NCBI GenBank assembly: GCA_015680685.1
Contig: MNCI01015029.1
Location: forward strand, 664,426-728,425
Source of the DNA: Gnetum montanum
Lineage: Eukaryota > Streptophyta > Gnetopsida > Gnetales > Gnetaceae
Length of the DNA: 64,000 nt
Direction of reading: 5' to 3'
A program made the translations under genes and the position numbers. This document shows, one piece after another, positions 24,476 through 37,367 of this stretch (the first letter of the stretch is position 1; every line of letters starts with the position of its first letter). The notes beneath the pieces were generated by a model, which made no database searches, was not told the DNA's origin, and saw only the letters and a program-made list of their open reading frames with translations.

Positions 24476-26340
24476 ATGTCTCCTTCTTCTTATGAGAGTG
24501 CTTCACCAACTAGGTCTGATAGCATGAATAATCGGAGGTGGGGTGCACATGATGATCCACCAATTCCCCAATAGTTTCGCATGGTATACGCTCCTCCTGA
24601 TGAGTATATACCAAACTTTACCTTAATCCTCCACTAGGACGAACAACTGTGATGGTGTGATTTAGAAGGTAACATAGTGTTACCTCCTGATCACTCAATC
24701 CTGGGCATGCTTCTTCGTGCTCTCACACGAATTGGTATGTAGCACTTACAATTGGAGTACATTGTGCATGAATAAGATTTGAGAGATTATCGACCCATGG
24801 AGGCACAACGCCAAAGGGATTTGCAACAGGAGAAACATTACAAATATGTGAAGGGGAAGTGGTCTCAGGATGTCTTGTATGTTCTAAGTGAAATGAGGGT
24901 GGTAAACCTACCTTGAGAGGTTTTCCACAAAATGATGTTCCTCTCGTTGACTTTGGTCAAGGAGTTGTGTATCAAAATCTTCACTCAACTATTCATAACC
25001 TAGGTTTTGGTACCAATGGACACAAAAGATCCAGAAAAGGAACACGAACACATGACAATGATGGACATTCCAATCATAATCACAACTAAGACTATGACCA
25101 CCAAGGAGAGGGTGATAGGTGCCATCATGATGCTAGTTCTCCTTCCTCTTCACCTTCATCATCTCCTTCCCCTTCTCCTTCGAGATCTGAATGCAATTGC
25201 AAAGGGGAAGACCATGAGGATAATGGTAAGAAAAATAGCAATCACCAACAAAAAAGTCAGGAAAGGGAATGAGGGCATTCTAGAGAAACACATCATGAAA
25301 GAAGGGAAAGTAGGAAACAACATAGACATCATAGACGTCATAGAAAGTATGATCATGATGAACCCCTACTCGCCACCCAAAGTATGTTAGATATAACAAA
25401 GTCTGCTGGGATTCCAACAACGCACCAGAAGGATAGTCGGATTAAAAGACTAGACATGAATAACATCCCAAAATTTGAAGGGGGATACAATGCTGATCCT
25501 CAAAACTATCTACAAGCATTCCACAATGCATGTGCCTTGCAAAATATAGAAAATGAGTGGTAAAAGCTAAAGTTATTTCCACAGACATTGATCAAGGAAG
25601 TGGAAAGCTGGTACTAGTCCTTAGAACTGAAATCCATTCATTGATGGAGTACCATGCTAACAATAAGTATCAAACATACTTCCAAGTGTCCAACCTGCAT
25701 AAGCAAATCCAAGGATGAAAACAAGGAGGACACAAACCCTTGGATGCTACCATGGGGTGATATTATACATTATTACATCGTTGCCCTGGCCATGGTTAAC
25801 AACTACGCCATCTCATGGATGGGCTTAGGTATGAAACGTGAAGAACCCTTGGGACTTATGCCCAAGGAAGGCTATCTGAGCTCAAAGCCCACCAAATACA
25901 AAGATTGTTGGAGCAAGTTACCAAGCAGGAAGGTGAGTTGAGGAAAAGAGAAAGTGTAGAGGATTACAACAAAGATCCTTCTCTCTGAAGGAAGGAAATT
26001 AGATTTTGCAAAGATGAAGAGTCACCACTTGAAGAAATGGTGAATAGAAAGACTTTGCCCATTCAAAAATTTGCATCAGAAGTATTAGCAAAGGTGGATC
26101 AAATATGAAACTCCCTAGATGATAAATTTTAAACTATTCTAAAAATAGTAGAGGAGTCTAGAGAACAAAGTAGTGACTAAGAGAGAAGGAAAAAGAAAGA
26201 AGCTGAGTATGCACGTAACAAGGGTAAGGGTAAAGTTAGCATCATTGAAGAGGTTGTGGATTCAGATACAAACAATGATGGCGAATGTGAGATATGCCAA
26301 TATGACCATCCTAAAGGATGTTGCCCAGTAGTGTCACATC
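24476..26340 (+). pseudogene. gag of the integrase-less element
   Basis: Starts at ATG 24476 (MSPSSYESASPTRSDS). Later landmarks are NNIPKFEGGYNADPQN near 25470, DTNPWMLPWGD in a shifted frame near 25730, and a zinc-knuckle-like CEIC then H then KGCCP at about 26285-26320. Stops in the first 150 codons are three TAG and two TGA, and later frames shift. Gag would form the particle core. Confidence 0.7.
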
Positions 26341-26934
26341 TACAAGAGTCTATTGTGTATGTACTAAACCCATGGTTAAACAAACAACAAACACCTAGAA
26401 GGTTACCTTATCCTCAAGGTAACCTAAGGCAATTCCACCAACCCTTGACATATTATCTGAATGGAGCTCCATCACAACCAAATGAACAATATTAACAGTG
26501 GAAACATCCACAATCATGGAAAATGCCACTACCACGTCAATAGTACCCTTACCATCAACTTGACCCAAATGGGTATTATGTTCAGCAGTTGATCTCTCCA
26601 CGTAACTCTACTAGTCACATCACTCCTCAACCTCACTACCAAACCTTGAGTACTATAGAACTCCTTCTCCTAGAAGTGATGTTCCACATACACACTATCC
26701 TTCTCATTTGTCTACACCTCTTCCACCATCAACTCCATTACCACCTACTCCAACTATGTCGGGTGAGCTTCCTACTTAGCCACAACAACATAATGCTATA
26801 AGGGTTGTCAGTCCTCAACCTACTGTTGGCTGTATAACCGATTAAAGAAGAGATCTTTCTTTATAATCAATAGTCCAACCAAGTCCTTACAACTACAAGC
26901 AGCTAATTATCCAAATGCCACATCATCATTTGAA

Positions 26935-27420
26935 TCTTTGCACCCAATGCATACTGTCATGTTAACCCATGCCATCACTGATTAGATTAAAGCTGGCCAT
27001 CTTTCTAGAAATTTCTCTAATCCTAGAAGTCCTCTTATTTATTTACAAATCACTAGAAATGAGCCTTGCAAAGCTCTTTTGGATTCAAGTTCTGGTATTA
27101 ATTTGATCTCTCAAGAAATGCATAAAGCCTAGAACCTACCTCTGCTAAAGAAGAGTAACATCCATTTAGAGTTAGCTGACCAATCCATCACTGTTCCATT
27201 GGAGCTAGTGGAGGAAATTGTCACCACTGTTTGTGGGTAGTCGTATCCAATTGATTTCCTAGTGATCCAAGTCAACAATTATAAGGGGGACTTCCCAATC
27301 ATAATCGGAAGACCATGGCTAAGTACAATTGATGCACACCTAGGAATACATGATCTTTCCCTAGAAATATCAAAAGAAAAGACATATAGGAAGATCAAGA
27401 AAAAGAAAGTTCCATGCATC
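26935..27420 (+). pseudogene. Protease of the integrase-less element
   Basis: Reads LLDSSSGINLI with the candidate catalytic Asp at 27082, then LELADQSI, FLVIQVNNYKGDFPIIIGRP and WLSTIDAHLGI. It keeps the GRPWL end that the copy at 9455 lost. Two TAG codons interrupt it (near 27130 and 27238). Confidence 0.7.
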
Positions 27421-27989
27421 ACATATAGTGACTAGGGTGCAACTGCATGTAGAAGTCCTAGTTTGTACAATGCTTAACATTGCCTGCATGCAACTAGTGT
27501 GCACAAGTAACTAACATACAAAGATGCCTGTATGCAGCAGCCACAAGATAGAAAGGCACCCAATGGCTGACAATTGACCAAGAGAGTAATTCAACTATAT
27601 GCCTGGAACCAACTAAGAGCTTGACTTGTGCCTATATTGATAGCATAGATGCATTAGAGCAAGTCCATCACCAACTTCCAAGTACTGACACCAAAAATAT
27701 CAACTAGGGGAAGTTGAAAATCCATGACAAGTTTAAGAAAGATCCCCTCGAATTAAAATCTTTGCCCACTAGTATGGATTATGCATTTCTCAAGAATGGA
27801 AAATCAGTAATCATTAATGTTAAGCCCGCTCCTTAACAAAAAGAAAAACTACTAAAGTTGGTAAAAAAATGGTCAAAAGCCTTTACTTGGTCATATCCCC
27901 AATTAACTAGAATACATCCTAGGATATGCCAACATAGAATCTACACTGGCCCCTCTAAGAAGCCTCGATAACAACTGCAAAGAAAACTA

Positions 27990-28500
27990 AACCCAAAGCT
28001 TAAGTAAGTAGTTAAAAAAGAAATTGAACAACTTCTAAAGGTTGGGTTCATCTACCCCATTGCTGACAGTGAATGGGCTAGTCCATTAGTCATTGTCCAT
28101 AAAAAGGGAGGTAAATGGAGTGTGTGTATAAACTTTAGGATACTGAACATGGTAACATTTAAAGACCATTTTCCATTGCCATTCATTGACCAAGTTTTAG
28201 ACATCATTGTAGGGCATTGCTATTACAGTTTTTTGGATGGCTCTAGTGGATACAATCAAATTCAAATAGTATTAGAAGACCAAGTCAAAACTACATTCAT
28301 GAGTCCTTGGGGAACATTTGCATATAGGAAAATGTTGTTTGGCTTGTGCAATGCTCCAGCAACATTTCAACATCTAATTCTCAATATATTTCAATAGCAA
28401 ATAGGAAATGGTCTCGAGGTTTTTAAGGATGATTTCTTCACCTACAGAGAAAAATTTGAACAAGCATTGGACCAATTAGAGCAAGACTGAAATGATGTGT
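27990..28500 (+). pseudogene. Reverse transcriptase of the integrase-less element
   Basis: A 91-codon open stretch (28122-28397) contains NFRILNMVTFKDHFPLPFID, LDGSSGYNQI and LFGLCNAPATFQ. The catalytic box near 28430 reads FKDD where the family has FMDD. The start of the finger domain lies upstream in a frame with stops. Confidence 0.78.
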
Positions 28501-28679
28501 AGAAACCAACCTACGGCTCAATTGGCAGAAAAGCTACTCAATGGTCCAAGAGGGCATTGTATTAGGGCATAAAATTTCACAAACAGGGATGGAGGTAGAT
28601 CTTCAAAAAATTAAGGTCATCCAAGGAATCACTTGTGAACTTGAAACTATAAAAGATGTCTGATCATTACTTGGACATA

Positions 28680-29212
28680 CTGGCTATTATAGACACTTCA
28701 TCAAGAACTTTTCAAGGATTGCAAAACCATTGATAAAATTAACGAAGAAGGATGTACCCTTTGAATGGACCAAGGAATGTGAGCTAACTTTCCAAATGAT
28801 GAAATAGAAGCTCATAGAAACACCCATTCTATAAGATCCTGACTGGTCCAGACTATTCCATATAATGACTGATGCATCCAATTTTGCTTTAGAAGTCATA
28901 CTTACATAGTTAGATGACCAAAAACATCCTATTACATTCACTGTGCAAGTCAAAGTATTGCTGGTGCACAACTCAACTATACCACAACAGAAAAAGAGTT
29001 AATGGTTGTGGTGTTTGCACTGGAAAAATTTAGGCACTATGTATTAGGCTATAAGGTATTTTTACACATAGATCATAGTGAAACTTGGTTTCTTATGAGT
29101 AACCAACAATGAGCCCTTATATCATACAATGGCTAGTGATCTTGCAAGAGTTTGATATCATGATAGTAGATTGTAAAGGCACCAAGAATGTTGTTGCTGA
29201 TCAATTTCTTTT
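28680..29212 (+). pseudogene. RNase H of the integrase-less element
   Basis: Contains LGHTGYYRHFIKNFSRIA (RT connection), then TTEKELMVVVFALEKFRHYV, a degraded DH box, IIQWLVILQEFDIMI and NVVADQF. It ends at the deletion junction near 29213. Confidence 0.75.
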
Positions 29213-31069
29213 ATCCTTTTTGTTTTACACATTTTTCATATTTACTTATTTTTGTTTTACACCATCGTTAACATTTTTACTATCTCTTTCTCTATTTTAT
29301 TTTGTTTTATTAGCTCTCACTTGTCATATAATAAGTGCTCATGATGGTGGATTATACTATAATAGTGTTGCTTGCTAATGTTTGGTTTTTTACCTTTAAC
29401 TTTCAATGTTGATGCTAAGACATGGTTTCTTTTGATAAAATAGGAAATGAATCCATGTCATCCATTCATCCATTCAACTCTATGGTCTCCCTTGGTTTTG
29501 GAACTGTACTATCCCTTTTTCTAAGAAAACCTATTAATGAATTGGTGGCTTGATATTCTTCAAACCAAGGAAAGATTCAAATGGATTGAAAAGAGTGTGA
29601 CCTCAAGGAGATTCGATGCATCTATGCTAGCTATTCTCTTGGGTACTTAGATGTTTTTCATAGGTTTCTCACCATTTCGCTGTCAACTAATATCAGGAAG
29701 TTGAATGAATCAAATAAGTCTTTGCATGNNNNNNNNNNNNNNNNNNNNNNNNNNNNNNNNNNNNNNNNNNNNNNNNNAAGCATTGGTTATGGAACTAGAG
29801 AGACATGTTACCCATGCTTGAAGGTTCCCTCTAACTAAAGCCCTTTCTCACTTCCGACTTCTCTATTTGGGATGGTGGTTGTTCTGTAAAAGCATTCTTG
29901 TTGCTTTAGGAGGATGGGTTGGTCAAGTGTGTTGATGCAAGGTCACTGGATGTGGTTAGTTTTAATTTGGATTTGGGCTAAATTTTATTAAGTCACCCTA
30001 ACCACATACTACACAAGGGACTTTACATAATCTTGATTTTGGGATTCCATTCCATTCTCTCTTCTCTTTCCATATTGCTTTCCATATTTCACCTCATTGT
30101 TGATTTTATGATTAGCTTATATCTTGGTCGATGCATTGTTATTCTTTGGTAAATTCTTGTAGGTGAATTATTAACTATTGTCTCCCTATGTCATTCTGAA
30201 AGCCTACGGACTCTTTGGTTTGTGGGTTTGTCAGGGCATAAAAGGCATGAGCCTGCTTTGGGGAGGACCCACTGGCATTCCTTTTTGGTGCAATTGTTAA
30301 GTTATTTCCCTTAAACATTTCTTGCAATCAACTATTTCTCATTTCATTCCATCTATGACATCCATTTTTATCTACCCTTCTATACATTTTTATTGGCTTC
30401 ACTATTGTTATTCCTCTTATCTTCCTTTTTCTTTCATTTTTCTTTTCCATCCTATTGCTACTGGAGGTTTGCTCTTAGTCATGGGGGCCTGTCGCAAATT
30501 TTTTCATTCCATTACTTATCTCACCCCTACACCTTAGGTAGTGATCACTTACAAACCTCTAACTTAGTATCTGCCATACCGACAACCTAGCCAATGTGCT
30601 TCATATTGAGGCAAGGTATCAACTACATTATATCTTATCTATCTTTGCTAATTTGTGATTGCATTGTATGTGTAGATGGCGATCACATGAACAATGAACT
30701 GGGATAGGAGGAAGCACTAGGGATGGACTGGAGTAAGAGCATTCACGCAAGGAATAAGCTTGGTTAGGTGGCCATGGATGAACAATGGTGTGCACATTCT
30801 TCACAACAACAACAACGTGCCTCATTTTTTTTTCTTTCCTTTCTCTCTCTTTTCAAGTTGTCAAATGAGGATCTAGATGTCATCTATGTAAAATGTTCAC
30901 CACAATGGTTATGACCACCAATGTTGTAATACGTTTGTTGATCTGTTCACCGGGCACTTTGAGTTTGGCATTCCATGTCATTGACAATTTTCATTCAGTC
31001 AATAATCCCATACCTTCCCAATATTTTGTAAGGAACTCGAGAATGAGTTTTCATTTAGTTGTGGGGGTA
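29213..31069 (+). other. 3' region and polypurine tract of the integrase-less element
   Basis: Non-coding, AT-rich, matched by 13240-14700 and 18890-18958. It holds the assembly gap at 29729-29777. AGTTGTGGGGGTA just before 31070 is the likely polypurine tract. Confidence 0.65.
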
Positions 31070-31893
31070 TGATGAGTCCTGACATTGGATACGTGATATC
31101 GGAGATGCCAAAGTGATATCCAACATGCGATGTTGAAACCTGTCTCATTGGCTATACACAGGAGACAAGGGCACTTGTTTTGGCATTAATTTTTAGTCCC
31201 TTAGTTGAACTGTTGTAGTTTTTCCCTTCCAGAGTTAGAATTATTTCTAAGTGCCCATAGTATGAGTCATAAAGAGAACGGATCTTTATTCGAGCATTAT
31301 GTACCTGAGCACACCTTGTGTCTGGAAATAAAGATGAACTTTGTGATAAACCTTGCAACATTTAGAATAGCTTAATTATTACATTTCATGTTATTTACTA
31401 TTATTTGATGCTTTCAATAGTTAATTAATGTTATTTTCATCAAACCATTAATTATCAATTATCAATGAATTAGCATGCTTAGCATGACCACTTTGAGCAT
31501 ACATGGAACACTTGGTAACCTAGTAACGACTAGCATTTGGTAATCCTAGTAGTGTTACACTGGTTCAAGATGTGTTTGGAGAGTGGGAATGGATGCTGGT
31601 GTTAGAACTAGTTAGAGAATAGTTAATTAGTTAAATTAAACTAGTTATTAAATTACCTCATTTCTCTCTTTTAAGCATAAAAAACATAAAACATAAAATA
31701 ATAAAAATCACATACCTCGAGTTTACTTAACCCTACAATTGTTCCTTACAAGTAAGCTTGGGAAAACAACAATCACTTAACTCATCCTTGTTCTATGTAG
31801 GTGCATAAGCACTTAATCCTCAAAGTTCGATTGGATCGCGTGTGAATGCTCGTATTTGTATGGTTGCACATAGGGATACCTCGCTACTCATCA
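31070..31893 (+). repeat. 3' LTR of the integrase-less element
   Basis: 824 bp, same ends as the 5' LTR, with visible substitutions and small indels, so the insertion is not recent. The TATA region reads CTATACACAGG instead of TATAAATAGG. Confidence 0.88.
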
Positions 31894-33191
31894 ATGCTAT
31901 TTGAAACTTTTTATCTATGGAGTCCTTCATTTTATCAACCTTAGTTGTATTTTCATTAATAAATTTATGGATTAATAAGGTTTTTCTCTACACTACCTCC
32001 TCTAATGATGCTTCTTCATCAAGTTCATAGAGACAAACCTCTTTTTTGCAAATTAGGATGTCCTTGTTGTACTCTTATAGACTCTCTCTTTTCTTTAGTT
32101 CTCCTTCTTTGTTTTCCACTTGATCAATGAGCCTTTAAATTTGATGGACTCTCATATCTAACAATCTCCCTTAGGCATAAGCCTCAAGAATTTTTTTCAT
32201 CTTATTCCTTAGTCCATCTATGATATGGTGCAATTGTTCTCTTTGAGAGAAGTCATGGTCCAAGCATTTATGAAGTAGGAAGTAATGCCTCCCAAGGCTA
32301 CATCAAGGGATTTATGATTTCCTTGCTTCTATTATTTTATCTAGTTCCTGAAGGTAGACACCCTAGAATATGTTTGATACTTTTCATTAAACAACTTCAA
32401 CATTATATTTCATCTTTTGATTAATTTCGATTCCAAGGATTGATACCAACTTTTTGCTTCTTTGATAAGTATCCTTGGAAAGAGCTTTAGCTTTTACCAT
32501 TTGTTTTCAATGTTCTGCAAGGTATATGCATCATGGAAGGCTTGTTGGTGATGCTACAAATTTGCGTTGTAGCCTCGCTCAAATTTAGGAATGTTTATCT
32601 CTAACCATTTAATCTGGTTATCCCTTTGATGCTTGGTAGAGTTGTAAACTACCTCTTGGATATTTATCATGCTTCTTGTGGCAAGCACCAATTCATCATA
32701 ACCATCATAGTCCTCATGGTCCTTGTCATGACCATGTCTTCCTTGGCATTATCTACTATGCCTTCATTCATGATGATGCCCTTCTTCTAGTTCATGTTTA
32801 CCATATCTATGATAGTTCCTTGTATCTTCTCCATCTTTTCTATGATCACTTCCTATCTTTTCTTGGCCATGTTCACCCTCATCAAAACTTGACAATGAGG
32901 ATAAAGAGGATGATTATGAAGAACTAGAAGAGTTATGCTGACTTGCTCTTCTTTTGTGCTCCCTTTGATGTTCTATTGGCTATTTATTGGAAGACCTTGG
33001 CCTTGAGATTCCCTTTATTCTAGATCATGTTCTTCCCTTGCCTTCATTATTTTCCAAGGCTAAATGTAGTCATGGATGGTTCAAGTCATCTTTATTGAGA
33101 TTTGCTAGATGGGTAATTAGTGTCCTCCTTTTCTAACTAAGATGTTAAGTGAATAAGGGCTTCCTTTCCTTTAGAAACCTCATAGCGAGCC
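31894..33191 (-). pseudogene. gag remnant of the minus-strand Athila-like element, piece 2
   Basis: On the minus strand 32650-31900 reads FERGYNANL, HQQAFHDAYTLQNIENKW, KSWYQSLESKL and further gag blocks also seen at 7910-8600. The His/Arg/Glu-rich gag part lies at about 32900-32660. It ends at the TCCAT target site of the Tat-like element (33192-33196) and resumes at 50287. Confidence 0.75.
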
Positions 33192-33196
33192 TCCAT

Positions 33197-34409
33197 TGAA
33201 ACACCACAAAATTTCGAGCTTGGTACTTCTCCAGCAAGGAACAGGTCCCTGAGACCCACGAACAACCACAACTACATTTGGTGTCACAGATTGCAACTTT
33301 GGGGATCAAAATGCTTAATTGGCACTAAGTATGCAGTACCATCGTATGCGCTCAGCATATACGCCCGACATCCACAGCGTATACGCCTAGCGTATACGCC
33401 CGACATCAACAGCGTATACACCTAGCGTATACGCCCAGTGTAGACATCCAACTTACACACCCGACGTACACTTCACATGTACGCTCGGCTGGTACAACAA
33501 ACATTTATGCCCGACATGGAGTCTCCAAAGATAGAATGAAGACAACACCGAAGAGCAAGAATTGAAGCAAGTCGGCAACCATCAGCATATACGCCTAGTG
33601 TATATGCCTAGCCATTGTCAAGGTATACGCTGAGCGTGTACGCCCAGCGTCCACAGCATCTACGCCCAGCATATCCAGCGTATATGCCCAGCGTATACGC
33701 CCAGAGTCTACGCCCACCCGATACAGCGTATACGCTCAGCAGATGTAATATGTTGTACACTTGTAAATTTTATGCCCTTTTGCACCCGGTCAACGTCCAC
33801 GTGTCGCCCAACCCGAGTATAGCGTAACAACCGGTATAAAAACCCCACTTTTCCATTTGCACAAGGGAGGTTGGCAAAAAAATCCCAGAGCATACCAGAG
33901 AACATTTACGCTGCGCACCAGAGCTAAAAACCCCTTTACGCTGAATAGTACTATACGTTGGGCACACAGTCTCTACGCCGCACATACAGTTCGAACCAGC
34001 CAAGTCATCCCTGCATCCACCGGGGCTTTTCGTCCGCCTTGTGTCCCATCACAACTGCGTTAGACCGGTGCATTGTACTTTCCTTCTGTAATATCATTGT
34101 TTACATTTTACACTAATTTCTTATATGTTTTCTGTTTACACTCATTTACATTTACGTCCTATTCGCATCTGTTACGCTGTTTACGCTCTCGTTTACGCCT
34201 GTTACGCCGTTTACACATAACCCAACATATAGCACTTCAACATACATTCGGGGAAATCCTTGTTTGATCCACATGCGGACCACCCAAGTTACTCTACCTT
34301 CGTGCATTCCAGCTCGCCCTCAGGCGAAGGTAGGGTCTTCTATGTGCGTCTTGCGATCCCACGGTCTTTGTTTCCTTTCAGCCGAAGATCGACGATTTCA
34401 GGTGGTATA
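33197..34409 (+). repeat. 5' LTR of the Tat-like element
   Basis: 1213 bp. The U3 half (33330-33740) is packed with versions of GCGTATACGC. A TATA box (TATAAAAA, 33835-33842) follows a CACGTG motif near 33798. It ends GGTGGTATA, matching GGCAGTACA of the 3' LTR. Confidence 0.9.
33835..33842 (+). promoter_or_regulatory. TATA box of the 5' LTR
   Basis: TATAAAAA preceded by CCGG and followed by CCCC. It lies inside the 237 bp missing from the 3' LTR. Confidence 0.65.
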
Positions 34410-34414
34410 GAAAT

Positions 34415-34432
34415 TGGCGCTAGAAGGAGGGC
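34415..34432 (+). promoter_or_regulatory. Primer binding site of the Tat-like element
   Basis: TGGCGCTAGAAGGAGGGC starts five bases after the LTR end, at the usual position and with the TGGCGC start common in this lineage. The tRNA was not assigned. Confidence 0.65.
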
Positions 34433-34439
34433 CTCCTAA

Positions 34440-34930
34440 AAACCTTACTCGCAAACTTCCCAACATTTACGCTGTTGAGCGTATACACCGCCTACCACCC
34501 GTCACTTCCTGCTGAAATAGTCCCAGCGTCTACGCAGCCTGGTCGGGAAACTCAGCCTGCAAACTGTCCAGCATCTACGCCGTTCAGTGTTTACGCCGTC
34601 CCTGTTAAAACTTAACCAGAAAACCATACGCTCCATTCTCTATGCTGTCTTATTTTACGCTGTGCCCTGTTTTACGCTGTACTCTATTTTACGCTGTGCC
34701 CTGTTTTACGCTGTGCCTTGTTTTAGGCTGTGCTCTGTTTACACTGTACTCTGTTTTACGCCAAAGCTATATACGCTACCTAGCGTATACGCTGCACTCC
34801 TTATGCTGTATACGCTATCTACGCTGACGCTATATGCTGAACGTTGAATCGTATACGCTGCACTTTTCCACCTAGTTTACGTTGTACTACACACGCTAAT
34901 TTCGCTCCTCTACCCCGTGTCATACTCTCA
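34440..34930 (+). repeat. Degenerate TTTACGCTGT repeats in the leader
   Basis: Short units such as TTTTACGCTGTGCCCTG repeat several times at 34640-34760, followed by GCGTATACGC motifs to 34860. They create long stop-free frames of low complexity that I do not regard as genes. Confidence 0.75.
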
Positions 34931-34940
34931 ACAGGTCATC

Positions 34941-37367
34941 ATGAACCCTATAAACACCACCGCTGCAATCGCTCAGGTAACTGACGTCGTGGGCGCCATG
35001 GCTGTCTAATAGCCTGTCGCACAACACCTAGGAGTACAACCCACAGCGGGGCCCCACCGGTCCCTAAGGTTGCAAGGGAGAGACCCAGCCTCTAACATTA
35101 TAACCCAAGATCAGTACAATTTCATATGCATTAAGATACAAGCTGGCCTAGCTGTAGACCGAGCCGAAATGGAGGTAAAGAGGTAGTTCGAACTCTTTTA
35201 CAGAGGGGGACGCGAGTTCATCCTTTCACCGTATGACGTAATCCGTGTTCTGGAGCAGTATTCGGAGCTCGTCACACAGCTCCTCCTGCAAAGGAGCCAC
35301 TCGTTGGATCAACCTGCGCTAGAGCCCCAACTAGAGGAAGAGGACGAATTCACTGCTCAATCTGAACAAGAGGATTCTTACCACACTCTGAGCCCGCAAG
35401 CACATGTTAACCCCATTTTTCATCCCGATACAGGGGAAATCATGCCCCTCCAGCATCTCAGGTTCACCCGGGCCCAAGCACCACCACCATAAACATCAGC
35501 ACTAGTGCATACTCCTCTCCCGAGCAACCCCAACCTAACACCTTCCCTCTCGCAATCATACCTGCTGCAGCTGCAGGCTCGTCCTCACAAGCACCGCCCC
35601 CTCATGACAACGTGGGAGTGACATTCCCACCCCAAGTGATATGGATGCCGCACGTAATACCGGCCTCCACATCCGCCCACTACATCCCTCACATTCAAGC
35701 ACACGCAGCCCCCTCGACCGCTGTAACCCAACAAGAGGTCCCTTCGCACAACAAGGCCGGGCAATGGCCAGCGATGGGTGTGCCGTCACACCAACTCGCT
35801 CACCACAATGTGCCATCTCACACATTTCCACATGTAACATTCCCCAAATACGACCACAACCGCAGCAGCAACAACCCTCTATATATAATGTATCATCCTT
35901 AGCGCCACATGTTGTTCACCCTCCACAAACACAACCGCCGACCGCGCAACTTTTGGCCTTTCAACCCACCATCCAACAGTCTAACCTATACAATATAACA
36001 CAACCACAAGTTGCCTTGTCACCTAGTGCCCAAGATTGGGCAGATGCCAAGAAATTGATGCAAGAATTAACTGACGAGGTAAAATGCCTCAAAACAGCCG
36101 CTGATGGGGAGTTGAAGGTAGTGGACTTCTACCAAGATGACCCCATTAGCTCTTCTGTCCTACCCTTAACCTTGCCCAAAGGTGTCTCCTTACCAACACT
36201 AACCAAGTACAATGGGGAGACAGACCCCAACGCACACTTAATAACATTTAGGTTAGAATGCGCGCTACTCCAGGCATGGCCCCATGCCATTCTTCGAGTA
36301 TTTCCCATGTCCCTCGTGGGGAGAGCACTTGATTGGTATCGGGCTCTGCCAAGGAATTCCATCTTCTCCTTGGAAGACTTATTACACCACTTTGTGACCA
36401 GGTTCAAATACAACTTGAAACCCGAGGCCACATTGGACAACCTCATATAGGTCAAGCAAGCACTTCTTGAACCTGTATAGAAATTTATTCAGAGGTGGAG
36501 CGCTACTCTCAACGAGTTGCACGAGCTGATCTCCCAAACATACTTGCTCACAATTCTCAAGGGAGTTGTTAACGATTTCTTTAAATCCAAGCTGTATTAC
36601 TTTAACGCGCGTAATCTTAACTAGACTTTTGTACAAATTAAGAATATAGAAGAAGCAGCCCAAAACAGCCATGACCCTGCATACTTAGCCTTCAAAAATC
36701 AACACACTAAAAAGGAACAAGAGAAGGCTAAGACAACCATAGCAGCAATAGCAGGCGCGCAACAAGCAAACATGACACACCAAAATAAACCGCCCACAGC
36801 CCCTACTAACTATAATAAACCAATTCCCACAATCACGCCAGAATCATTATCATTCCAAAACCCAACAACGAACTGTACGCGAAACTTCGAGAGGAAAGAA
36901 CCCTCTCAATATACGCCTTTGCCAATGAAGCCCTCCTAGCTCTTCGATCAACTCCTGAAGGCTGGGTTGATGAAACATAAACAGTTATCCCCCGCAGCCA
37001 TCTAGAGACATGACTGGTTCTGTCAACTCATTCAGAACCCAAGCTTAGCAACGCCGGATGAGCAGCCTGTACCCAAAGGCTTCAGAATGGATTGCTTTTG
37101 CGACTACCATCAATGAAACAGGCACGGTACGGATTACTGTTTTACCTTGAAGTAGGATATTCAATGGATGATCGATGAAGGCCAAATCACTTTTGATGAG
37201 GCCAACCCAGTCCAACCACAGAATCAAGCTATGAGGGTGTACAAAGACCCCCTGAACACCAAAGAGGCGCCGTACGTCATCAATACAATCTACCTTGATG
37301 ATGATTCCGATGCACCCAGCATTAACACTGTCTATCCCCAATATAAACAGGAAACACCTAATAGGTA
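34941..37367 (+). pseudogene. gag of the Tat-like element
   Basis: Starts at ATG 34941 (MNPINTTAAIAQV) and soon meets TAA TAG. After a frame change before 35641 the capsid region is clear: LPTLTKYNGETDPNAHL (near 36200), FPMSLVGRALDWYRALP and FVTRFKYNL. A zinc-finger-like DYHQ then H then TDYCFTLK lies at about 37100-37150, as in Tat gag. Five or more TAG/TGA codons interrupt it between 36448 and 37160. The protein would form the particle core. Confidence 0.8.

Larger units (their letters stand above)
23489..31893 (+). mobile_element. Complete Athila-like retrotransposon lacking integrase, target duplication ATGCT
   Basis: LTRs are 23489-24339 and 31070-31893, both with TGATGAGT...ACTCATCA ends, and ATGCT stands directly outside both (23484-23488, 31894-31898). 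Inside are a primer site, gag, protease, RT and RNase H. From about 29213 the sequence jumps to the 3' region, skipping the about 1.5 kb that holds integrase in the relative at 6974-22072. It could only have moved with enzymes supplied by another copy, or the deletion came after insertion. A 49-base run of N (29729-29777) is an assembly gap. It lies inside gag of an older minus-strand element. Confidence 0.9.

Noticed and set aside
25007-25390. 127-codon frame (Met/Ile/Lys-rich) in the integrase-less element
   Set aside because: It runs in a shifted frame over the gag region; homology with the other copies supports a different frame.
29729-29777. Run of N as a biological feature
   Set aside because: It is an assembly gap within the 3' region of the integrase-less element.
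33330-33740. GCGTATACGC array as a CRISPR array
   Set aside because: The units are palindromic, irregularly spaced, without unique spacers of constant length, and lie in the U3 of a plant LTR.
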